Assembly: GCF_030268685.1 (NCBI RefSeq)
Contig: NZ_BSRQ01000036.1
Span: 1 to 48,780 of the forward strand
From: Microtetraspora sp. NBRC 13810
GTDB taxonomy: Bacteria; Actinomycetota; Actinomycetes; Streptosporangiales; Streptosporangiaceae
DNA length: 48,780 bases
Reading direction: 5' to 3'
Positions 42,634 to 48,780 of this stretch are shown piece after piece. The notes under the pieces are model-generated. The model did not search any database. It was not told the DNA's origin and saw only the letters and a list, made by a program, of their open reading frames with translations. Each line of letters begins with the position of its first letter. The stretch's first letter is position 1. Made by a program: the position numbers and the translations under genes.

Positions 42634-42768
42634 TCAGCCGCAGAGCAGGCTGAGACTGCTGTTCTCATGGGGCGTGCAGGCGAGGAGGCTGAGCGAGCTG
42701 CCACCACCGTGACCGCCGCCGTGACCGCCGTCAGGAGCCTCGAGGCTCTGAAGGTCGAGAAGGGCCAT
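42634..42768 (-). CDS. class III lanthipeptide precursor LanA2 (SapB/RamS-like)
   Basis: 44 residues. Leader MALLDLQSLEAP with the same LLDLQ motif, shorter linker DGGHGGGHGGG, then SSLSLLAC, TPHEN and SSLSLLC plus Gly, identical in sequence to the LanA1 core. The cores differ at only two silent bases, so the copies are recent duplicates or kept alike by conversion, while leaders have diverged. Ribosome site GGGAGGTG is nine bases upstream. The ATG lies inside the 3' end of lanKC (38-bp overlap), so it is translated from the same message. LanA1 follows after 33 bp. Confidence 0.93.
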   Translation of the reverse strand: MALLDLQSLEAPDGGHGGGHGGGSSLSLLACTPHENSSLSLLCG

Positions 42769-45388
42769 TGAACTTTTCACCTCCCTTGCTGACATGTCCG
42801 GTCCCGGGCCTCAGCGCGTGCGGCTCCAGGAACGGCAGGTAGAGGGGCCGGTCGTGCGACGCCGCGCCAAGGGCGTACAGCACTCCGGCGGTTCCGGTGG
42901 CGAGGTCCATCGACAGGCGCAGGAGCTGGTTGCCGGGGAAGGCCAGCCCGTCCCGGTACGCCAGGGTGTGCCAGCGGAGCAGCGACGTCTGCTCCGCGAG
43001 TTCGGCCGCGCCCCCGTCCAGTCCCATCGCCCGCGCCGCGATCATCCCGCTCCGGCCGTTGAACAGGCCGGGCTGGGCGTAGTACCGCAGGGTCGTCACC
43101 GGGCGGATGTCGCGCAGCGCCGCGGCGAACGTCTCGTCGTCGCGGTGCGCGAGGTAGCGGGCGAGGACGAGGCCGATGCCCGTCGAGCCCTCGTCGAGGT
43201 ACGGGTTGGTGCGCAAGCTCTGCCGTACCTGGAGCTGGCCGTCGTCGCGCCGGGTGCACCGGCGCAGGTCGTGCCGGAGCGCGACCGCGGCGGCGTCCAG
43301 CGCCGAGGGGTCCCCGGTCGCCTCGTAGGCGCGCAGGAAGAGCAGCGCCGGCCCCGACCAGCCGCGCATCAGCCCCGCGTACGGCGAGCCGCTGCCGCTG
43401 ACCAGCGGCTCGCCGGTGTCCGGCGGGAGGTCGCGGGAGGCGGCGGCGAGCCGTTCGGCCAGCATGTCCACGGTGCGCAGGGCGAGGCCGCGCAGCAGCG
43501 GGTCGCCGGTGACGCGGCCGAGGTGCAGCAGGTTCAGGCCGGTGCCGGCCAGCCCGGAGTAGAGGCTCGCGTCGAGCAGTTCCCAGCGCTCGCGCAGGCA
43601 TCTCTCCAGCACGTCGAGCGCGTCCTGGCGGTGGCCGAGCAGGTCGAGCGTGTAGGCGACGCCGTGCATGCCGTCGTAGAAGCCGATCCCGGTGCCGTCC
43701 GCTGGGTCGAGCGCGCGCCGGCGCAGCCACTCCTCGTGCTCGGGCAGGGTGCCCGCGCCGGTGACGTGCTGCGCGTAGAGCACGCCCGCCGCGCCGTACG
43801 CCAGGGCGAGCCCGCCGCCGGGGGTGAACTGCGCCGGGTCGCCGGGGAAGAGCCGGTCCGCGCGCCCGGGGGTGGCGCTCGCCACCAGCGCCCGGTTCAG
43901 CGCGTCACGCACCTCGGGCCAGGTGGCCCTGCCGGGTTGCGGCGGCTCAGGGCGTACGGCGGGCGCGGACCCGGCGCCCGCGATCGTGCGCACGGCCTCG
44001 TCCAGCCACGGGCGCGGCACCGGGAACGTCTCGGCGATCAGGCTCGCCAATCCCACCGCCTTGCCGGCGTCCAGCGGGATCATCACGGTGGACATCGGCG
44101 CGAAGAGGCCGAGCCGCAGGCAGGCCAGCGCGTACCGGTCCGCCGCGAGGCCCAGCCGGTCGGCGGGCGGCCGGAATCCCGGGTGGGCCAGGGTCGGCCG
44201 TTCGCGGCTCCCCGCGAGACTGGCGACCTCGAAGTCGATCAGTACGACCCGGTCGTCGTCGTCCTCGTCCACCAGGATGTTGAACGGGTGCAGGTCGCCG
44301 AACACCACACCGCGGGAGTGCAGCGCGGCCACGGCCCGCTCGACCCGGCCGACCATGGCGAGCACCCAGCCCGCGTAGTCGCTCAGGGCCGCCGGGTCGC
44401 GGCCGGCGTCGGTGAGCGGGTGGCGGTGCACGGCGAGCTGGTTCAGGGTGGTGCCGCGGACGAACTCCTCGACGAGGAACTCGTGCTCGCCGAGCGCGAA
44501 CGTGTCGACGATCGCGGGGGCCGCGTCCAGCCCGTCCAGCCGCCGCAGGATGGCCGCCTCGTGCCGCAGCCTGGAGACGGCGTCCCGCCCGGCGGCGTCG
44601 AGCCCGGCGTGTGGCCTGGCCTCCTTGAGCACCACCTCGCGCCCGGTGCGCAGGTCGGTCCCGCGGTAGACGCCGCCGCCGTTGGAGAAGTGCAACGCGC
44701 CGTCGATCCGGTACGGCAGGCCCTCGACGCCGACCGCCGAGCGGGCGGCGACGTGCGGCGCGAGGAAGGCCGGCGTCGGCACCCAGTCCGGCGGGGAGAA
44801 CCCGGGCCCCCGCACGTCCGGCACGAGCCGTCCTTCCGGGTCCTCGATCGCGAGCACCCGCGCGCCCTCGCCGGTCACGCAGTGCCGTTCGGCGAAGCCG
44901 CCGTACCGGGTGAACAGCGGTCCCCTGCCGTAACGCAGGTCGCTGAGGATGTAGGGGCCCTCGATCCCGTCGAGGATCTCGTTCAGCTCCTTGAGCACGA
45001 GTTCGAGCTGCGTCTCGTCCAGCGGGTAGATCGTGACGAGCTTGCCGCTGGCGCCGCGCTCGGCGTACTTGGAGTTGGTCATCATCAGGACCCGGGGACC
45101 GCGCAGGAACTTGAAGGCGATGCCGCGCGGGACGCAGTAGTCCCACACCGCCGCGACGGCCCGCTCCGCGTCCTGCGCCCTGGCGGACACGTGGATCTTC
45201 CATCCCTGCGCCGGCAGCACCAGCCCCGCCGGGGCGTAGTGCAGCCAGGTGTCGGTGGCCCGGTGCTCCCACCCGGCCGGCACGTCACGGGCCGCGATGG
45301 GGAAGTCGGGGTGCTCCGCCCTCCGCGCCTCCAACGTGTCATAGAAGAGCGCGTCGGCGAGACAGTAGATCTCATATCGGGTAATCAC
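42731..45388 (-). CDS. class III lanthipeptide synthetase LanKC (RamC-like)
   Basis: 885 residues with the three class III parts. Lyase-like region 1-215: GWKIHVSARAQD, FKFLRGP, NSKYAERGASGKLVTIYPL and GPYILSDLRYGRGPLFTRYGGF in outline. Kinase 220-520: VVLKEARP (K255), HEAAIL, FGDLHPFNILVDE (D365) and VLIDFEVAS (D385 in a DFE variant). Cyclase 540-870: GMHGVAYTLDLLG, GLAGTGLNLLHLG, RGWSGPALLFLRAYE and QPGLFNGRSGMI, without the zinc Cys-Cys-His of LanC, as in other class III enzymes. It should phosphorylate core Ser, eliminate to Dha and form lanthionine or labionin rings. GTG 45388 has AGGAGG eight bases upstream; the frame to 45439 is not supported. The stop lies within lanA2. Confidence 0.96.
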   Translation of the reverse strand: MITRYEIYCLADALFYDTLEARRAEHPDFPIAARDVPAGWEHRATDTWLHYAPAGLVLPAQGWKIHVSARAQDAERAVAAVWDYCVPRGIAFKFLRGPRVLMMTNSKYAERGASGKLVTIYPLDETQLELVLKELNEILDGIEGPYILSDLRYGRGPLFTRYGGFAERHCVTGEGARVLAIEDPEGRLVPDVRGPGFSPPDWVPTPAFLAPHVAARSAVGVEGLPYRIDGALHFSNGGGVYRGTDLRTGREVVLKEARPHAGLDAAGRDAVSRLRHEAAILRRLDGLDAAPAIVDTFALGEHEFLVEEFVRGTTLNQLAVHRHPLTDAGRDPAALSDYAGWVLAMVGRVERAVAALHSRGVVFGDLHPFNILVDEDDDDRVVLIDFEVASLAGSRERPTLAHPGFRPPADRLGLAADRYALACLRLGLFAPMSTVMIPLDAGKAVGLASLIAETFPVPRPWLDEAVRTIAGAGSAPAVRPEPPQPGRATWPEVRDALNRALVASATPGRADRLFPGDPAQFTPGGGLALAYGAAGVLYAQHVTGAGTLPEHEEWLRRRALDPADGTGIGFYDGMHGVAYTLDLLGHRQDALDVLERCLRERWELLDASLYSGLAGTGLNLLHLGRVTGDPLLRGLALRTVDMLAERLAAASRDLPPDTGEPLVSGSGSPYAGLMRGWSGPALLFLRAYEATGDPSALDAAAVALRHDLRRCTRRDDGQLQVRQSLRTNPYLDEGSTGIGLVLARYLAHRDDETFAAALRDIRPVTTLRYYAQPGLFNGRSGMIAARAMGLDGGAAELAEQTSLLRWHTLAYRDGLAFPGNQLLRLSMDLATGTAGVLYALGAASHDRPLYLPFLEPHALRPGTGHVSKGGEKFNGPSRPSEPRGS

Positions 45389-45911
45389 CGGATTTTCCTC
45401 CTGCCGCGCATGGCTCAGAGAATTCCGGATGACGAGCACCCCCGCCTAGTGACGAACACCAACGAACGCCTGTGAATTACTCACCGGTAATAACGGGTCG
45501 TGAAAAAGGTTTCGCCTTCACCGCACATGGAAGCGTTTCCTTCATCGGAGGAATCCGGCACCACAGGGCATTAGGCACATCGAGCATAAAACCGGCAAGC
45601 GGTGGAGAGGGGACGGGTCGCACGCCCGGGAGCCGGTACGGCAGCGCACGGTTACGGATATGCCGTTCATTTCGGCACCCATGACGCTCCACCCACCGTG
45701 ACCAGAATGACCCGCCTCACAGCTCCACAACCACGGACCCGGGCCGCAGGCACGTCGCGGCAACGGGGTTAGGGAGGGGACGCCGCCGGGCGGGGGCCGG
45801 GTCGGACAGAGGGATCGCCGATGGGGGCGGGCTGCGGGCACGTCACGGCAACGGGGTCAGGAAAGGGATGCCGCCGGGTCGGGGAGGTGGGAATCGGCGG
45901 TGGGGTGGTGG
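45389..45911. other. intergenic region upstream of lanKC, no supported gene
   Basis: 523 bp. Small frames on both strands overlap each other and match nothing known. The part next to lanKC (45440-45560) is relatively AT-rich and promoter-like; the distal part carries an 88-bp tandem duplication reaching the histidine kinase stop. Confidence 0.6.
45431..45470. promoter_or_regulatory. three 10-bp direct repeats in the lanKC promoter
   Basis: GACGAGCACC (45431-45440), GACGAACACC (45451-45460) and AACGAACGCC (45461-45470) lie 43-82 bases upstream of the lanKC start, spaced by 20 and 10 bp, that is two and one helical turns. RamR-type regulators bind series of direct repeats before ramC, so these are candidate sites for the RamR-like regulator. 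Confidence 0.5.
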
Positions 45912-45921
45912 TCAGGAAGGG
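45746..45921. repeat. 88-bp imperfect tandem duplication
   Basis: The stretch beginning GCAGGCACGTCGCGGCAACG at 45746 recurs from 45834 with about six changes in the first 50 bases and continues similar to about 45921; a third, shorter echo starts at 45911. The second copy reaches the 3' end of the histidine kinase gene. Confidence 0.65.
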
Positions 45922-46745
45922 GGGCAGCGGCGGGTGGGGTGGCGGGGGCGGGGGGTGCGGGGGTGGGGGCGGGCGGGGAGTTCGGCGGTGAGGCGGAACC
46001 AGCCCTCCTCGTCGGCGACGTCCAGCCGGCCGCCCAGCGCCGCCGTACGCAACCGGAGACTGCGCAGGCCGGTGCCGTGCAGCCATCCCCCGGCCGGCGC
46101 CGCCACGCCCTCACCCGCACCGGCGTCTCCCCCGGCGCTCGCGCCGTCGTCCTCCCCTGCGCGCGGGCGCCTGCCGGCGCCGTTGTTGGCGATGTCCAGC
46201 CGCACCCTGCCGCCGCGGTCGCTGGCGCCGATCAGGCAGACGTCGGGCTTGCTGTGCCGCAGCACGTTGACCACGCCTTCGCGCAGGACCGTGCCCAGCA
46301 GCGCGCTGACGTCGGGCGTCAGCGTGGTGGGGACGTCGCCGACCAGGCAGCGCACGCCGGACGCGCGCAGCAGTCTGCGGGCGCGGCCCACCTCGGCGGG
46401 CAGGGAGATCGGGACGCCGCCGTGCGCCAGCCGGCGGATGTCGGCCTTGGCGTGCTGGACGGCGGCGATCATCTCGGACAGCTCCTCCTGGAGCCCGGGA
46501 TGCCCCTCGGCCAGCCGATGGGCCAGCTCGCCCTTGACCGAGGCGAACCACAGCCAGTGCCCGACCAGATCGTGCACGTCCCGCCCGAAGGACTCCCGCG
46601 CCCCCGCCCGGACCGCCTCGGCCTGCCGCTCACTCTCCGTGCGCAGCCGCCGCAACCGGCGGGCCAGGAGGACGGCGGACGACAACGAGGCGCCCCCCAA
46701 TGCCACAGACATGCCGAACGCCACACCGAAAACTCTCGGACGCAC
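45912..46745 (-). CDS. NarL-family sensor histidine kinase (DesK-like)
   Basis: 277 residues. One N-terminal membrane helix (VFGVAFGMSVALGGASLSSAVLLA), then HisKA_3 with the phosphoacceptor in FGRDVHDLVGHWLW (H58), N box TVLREGVVNVLRHSKP, a D box LDIANNGAG and G box GWLHGTGLRSLRLRTAALGG. The sensor part is minimal, so the signal may come through the membrane helix or a partner. GTG 46745 is chosen because it includes the complete helix; ATG 46712 would cut it. No ribosome site is clear. The C-terminus (PHPRTPRPRHPTRR) falls in the repeat region and may be an extension. It is the likely partner of the RamR-like regulator 7 kb away. Confidence 0.85.
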   Translation of the reverse strand: MRPRVFGVAFGMSVALGGASLSSAVLLARRLRRLRTESERQAEAVRAGARESFGRDVHDLVGHWLWFASVKGELAHRLAEGHPGLQEELSEMIAAVQHAKADIRRLAHGGVPISLPAEVGRARRLLRASGVRCLVGDVPTTLTPDVSALLGTVLREGVVNVLRHSKPDVCLIGASDRGGRVRLDIANNGAGRRPRAGEDDGASAGGDAGAGEGVAAPAGGWLHGTGLRSLRLRTAALGGRLDVADEEGWFRLTAELPARPHPRTPRPRHPTRRCPPS

Positions 46746-47310
46746 CAGTTCACCGCCGCTGTGAGACTCCGGAAGCACCTTACAATGACCACCGTCATTC
46801 CACAAAGGCGCGTTGTGAACCGCTAAAGCGCCATAAACCCGCAACCATTTCGACACCCATTGAGTCCCATCGGTCACACGAATTCCGCACCCCCGAACCA
46901 CCATACAGTAGACAAAATGTCACGTTAAACGGTTCTTCTCATACCCGCGAACCCTCCCTTTTCAGCACCGACCTGCCCTTTCACGAGAGGGACGGAGCAA
47001 GACGGACGGAGACCCGGTTCACGAGACGGATGGAGCGAGACGGAGACCCGGCGACCGGCGGACGCCGGGATCCCGCGGCGGCCACCACCGCCGTACGGCT
47101 TCGTTCGGCTATTGGCTGAATTCCGGCCGGATGCCGGAAGGCGACCTTAGAGTGTGGGACAGGCGGAGCACCCGCCCGCGCCCAGTGCGGCCGCCCACGC
47201 CGGCCCGCACGCGACGGCCAAGAGTCCCCGACTCAGTGCGACCGGCAGCGGTGCGCGGCGTGCTCATGCCGCCCGATCGGCAGGACGCGTGGGGCCTCCC
47301 GGAGGGCGTT
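46746..47310. other. intergenic region, no supported gene
   Basis: About 565 bp between the divergent kinase and the KOW-like protein gene. The part 46780-46960 is notably AT-rich (ACAAAATGTCACGTTAAACG) and probably contains the kinase promoter. Frames through it lack family similarity. Confidence 0.55.
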
Positions 47311-48420
47311 GTGACCGACGACCGACCCCAGACCCGCGACGACCGACCCCAGATCGCCGACGACGACCGTCCACCCGGCGACCACACCCCCGTGACGGGC
47401 GACCGGAACCACCACCCCGGCGAGCGGCAGGGGCGCGGAGCGGTGGCCGGGCGAGCCCGTAAGCGGGCCATCAGGGCCAGGATGGCGCTGACCGGCGTCC
47501 CCTACACGCTCGCGGCCCGTCTCCTCGACTCCCCGCCCGCCGAGGGCGCCGGGACCCCGGCCTGCCGGGGGCGGACCGTCTACCCCGCGACCGGCGACGC
47601 GCACCGGCGGCTGCTGCTCGACCTGCGCGAGCGCCGCCCCTTCGCCCAGCGCGTCCGCGACGCGCGCCTCGCCGCGGACCTCCCCCGCGGACGGGCCTGG
47701 CACCTGGCCGAACGCTTCCCACCCCTGCACGACGAGCCCGGCTCCCCGCCGCCGCACGAGGGCACCGGCCCGCCGCACGAAGGCAGCGGCCCACTGTACG
47801 AAGGCACCGGCCCGCTGTACGACGGCGAGGGCCGGCAGGACGTGCTGGCCCTGCTGTACGCCATGGTCGCCGTCGAGACGCCCGCGCTGGTGCCCTCGGC
47901 GGGCGATCTCGCCTGGACGGCCGAGCTGGGCGAGGAGACCGCGGTGGACACCGCCTGCGCCGTGCTGGACCGCGCGGCCCGGATGCTCCTCGACGAGGGG
48001 GAGCACCTGTGGCGGCGGGCCGGCGCCGCGCTCGCCGCGGGCCGGGCCCACCCGCACTGGCGCACCCGCGACGAGGCCGAACGGCTGAGCCGGGCGCTGA
48101 CCCTGCACGACCCGCTGCGGCGGGCGACGCTCCCGCTGCGGGGCGCACGGCAGATCCTCGACGCCCTGCTGGTCGTGGCGGACGACGGCCACGCCCCCGG
48201 CACCCGCGTGCGCATCAACGCCGGGCCGTACGCCGGCGTCACCGGCACGATCACCGGGGCCCGCTGGGCCCGCGACGAGACGGCCCTCGGCGCGGTCTGG
48301 CAGCACGGCGGGCCGCCGCGCGCGTACGAGGTGCACCCCGACCGGGCGCCGGTGGAGATCGTCGCCGATCCGGCCGGCCTTCTCGTCCTCGCCCGCACGC
48401 CGGTCCCGCAGGAGGCATGA
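47311..48420 (+). CDS. hypothetical protein preceding a ClpC-like gene, KOW-like C-terminus
   Basis: 369 residues, family not recognised. The N-terminal 40 residues are hydrophilic and repetitive ([20 protein letters not shown]). A basic segment [24 protein letters not shown] follows, then four imperfect eight-residue repeats ([29 protein letters not shown]). A central helical domain contains [20 protein letters not shown]. The C-terminal 70 residues ([23 protein letters not shown], then [16 protein letters not shown]) look like a KOW/SH3-type barrel. The start is GTG 47311, with GGAGG five bases upstream; ATG 47131 and 47266 lack such a site. It lies one base before the Clp gene, so the two are co-expressed. 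Confidence 0.72.
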   Translation: MTDDRPQTRDDRPQIADDDRPPGDHTPVTGDRNHHPGERQGRGAVAGRARKRAIRARMALTGVPYTLAARLLDSPPAEGAGTPACRGRTVYPATGDAHRRLLLDLRERRPFAQRVRDARLAADLPRGRAWHLAERFPPLHDEPGSPPPHEGTGPPHEGSGPLYEGTGPLYDGEGRQDVLALLYAMVAVETPALVPSAGDLAWTAELGEETAVDTACAVLDRAARMLLDEGEHLWRRAGAALAAGRAHPHWRTRDEAERLSRALTLHDPLRRATLPLRGARQILDALLVVADDGHAPGTRVRINAGPYAGVTGTITGARWARDETALGAVWQHGGPPRAYEVHPDRAPVEIVADPAGLLVLARTPVPQEA

Positions 48421-48421
48421 C

Positions 48422-48780
48422 ATGTTCGAAAGGTTCACCGACCGCGCGCGGCGGGTCGTCGTCCTGGCCCAGGAGGAGGCCCGGCTGCTCGGCCACGACC
48501 GGATCGGCACCGAGCACTTCCTGCTCGGGCTCGTCGGCGAGGGCGAGGGCGTCGCCGCCCAGGCGGTGCTGGGGCCGGGCGTGGACCTGGCCGCGGTGCG
48601 GCGGGAGGTCGAGGAGCTCACCGGCCGGGGGCGGGCGGCGCCGTCGGGGCACGTTCCGTTCACCCCGCGGGCCAAGAAGGTCCTTGAGCTGTCGCTCCGT
48701 GAGGCTTTGCAGCTGGGTCACAACTACATCGGGACCGAGCACATCCTTCTTGGTCTCATCCGTGAGGGCGAGGGTGTGGC
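48422..48780 (+). CDS. ClpC-like Clp N-domain protein, 5' part
   Basis: Runs off the right edge; 119 codons visible. [37 protein letters not shown] is in outline the ClpC N-terminal repeat 1, followed by a canonical repeat 2 ([33 protein letters not shown], in parts). The N-domain binds adaptors and substrates of the ClpCP protease. Repeat 1 departs more from housekeeping ClpC ([19 protein letters not shown]), so this could be a paralogue or a stand-alone Clp N-domain protein; the AAA part is not in view. It begins one base after the upstream gene. Confidence 0.88.
   Translation, partial: MFERFTDRARRVVVLAQEEARLLGHDRIGTEHFLLGLVGEGEGVAAQAVLGPGVDLAAVRREVEELTGRGRAAPSGHVPFTPRAKKVLELSLREALQLGHNYIGTEHILLGLIREGEGV

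Noticed and set aside
45472-45692. Two 70-codon ORFs upstream of lanKC
   Set aside because: They lie opposite each other, have no good start signals and no lanthipeptide-like motifs; the region looks like promoter and repeat DNA.

Overview
This is a very GC-rich stretch (roughly 70% or more by eye) with dense, closely packed genes, many GTG/TTG starts, GTGA/ATGA stop-start overlaps and actinobacterial families (AfsR-type STAND regulator, SpoIIE phosphatase, HxlR/GlxA/IclR regulators, class III lanthipeptide genes). It points to a filamentous actinomycete. Streptosporangiales or a related aerial-hypha former is my best guess; that is inference, not something a single marker proves. Nothing looks like phage, plasmid or transposon.

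Layout. 1-6.3 kb: the 5' part of a peptidyl-tRNA hydrolase-like gene with a repeat-coded linker, an MFS transporter divergent from a GlxA-type regulator, an ArsR-like regulator, an NADPH:quinone-type oxidoreductase divergent from its probable HxlR repressor, and a methyltransferase. 6.4 and 22.8 kb: two nearly identical tRNA-Ala(GGC) genes. 6.7-14.5 kb: EF-hand protein, VWA lipoprotein, SBP56/selenium-binding protein coupled to a membrane protein, serpin lipoprotein, methyltransferase, DUF1990 protein and a membrane-anchored hydrolase. 14.5-22.2 kb: three consecutive NB-ARC (STAND) ATPases on one strand, the middle one an unusual GAF-PP2C phosphatase-NB-ARC fusion.

23-27.4 kb: a sugar locus (GH51 arabinofuranosidase, U32-like protein, IclR regulator, zinc dehydrogenase, with a 16-codon bridging ORF). 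27.4-34.6 kb: AlaX-like editing protein, MFS transporter, SRPBCC protein with a long disordered tail, two small membrane proteins, a back-to-back pair of truncated gene remnants (histidine kinase and MMPL), and DUF523, DUF305 and DUF1996 proteins. 34.7-37.2 kb: a secreted two-CBM GH16 glucanase below an intergenic region carrying four AGCGCT-centred and two AACGTT-centred palindromes, followed by an SDR gene.

38.2-46.7 kb is the most notable part: a SapB/Ram-like class III lanthipeptide locus. It has a RamR-like response regulator, two ABC half-transporters with complementary degenerate ATP sites, a perfect 14-bp hairpin between transporters and precursors, two tiny precursor genes absent from ordinary ORF lists (44 and 46 aa, near-identical cores, His/Gly-rich linkers), a RamC-like LanKC synthetase, three direct repeats in its promoter, and a DesK-type sensor kinase next door. 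In the expected model the kinase/regulator pair turns on lanKC-lanA, LanKC dehydrates and cyclises the cores, and the transporter exports a morphogenetic surfactant-like peptide. The window ends with a hypothetical protein and the start of a ClpC-like gene.
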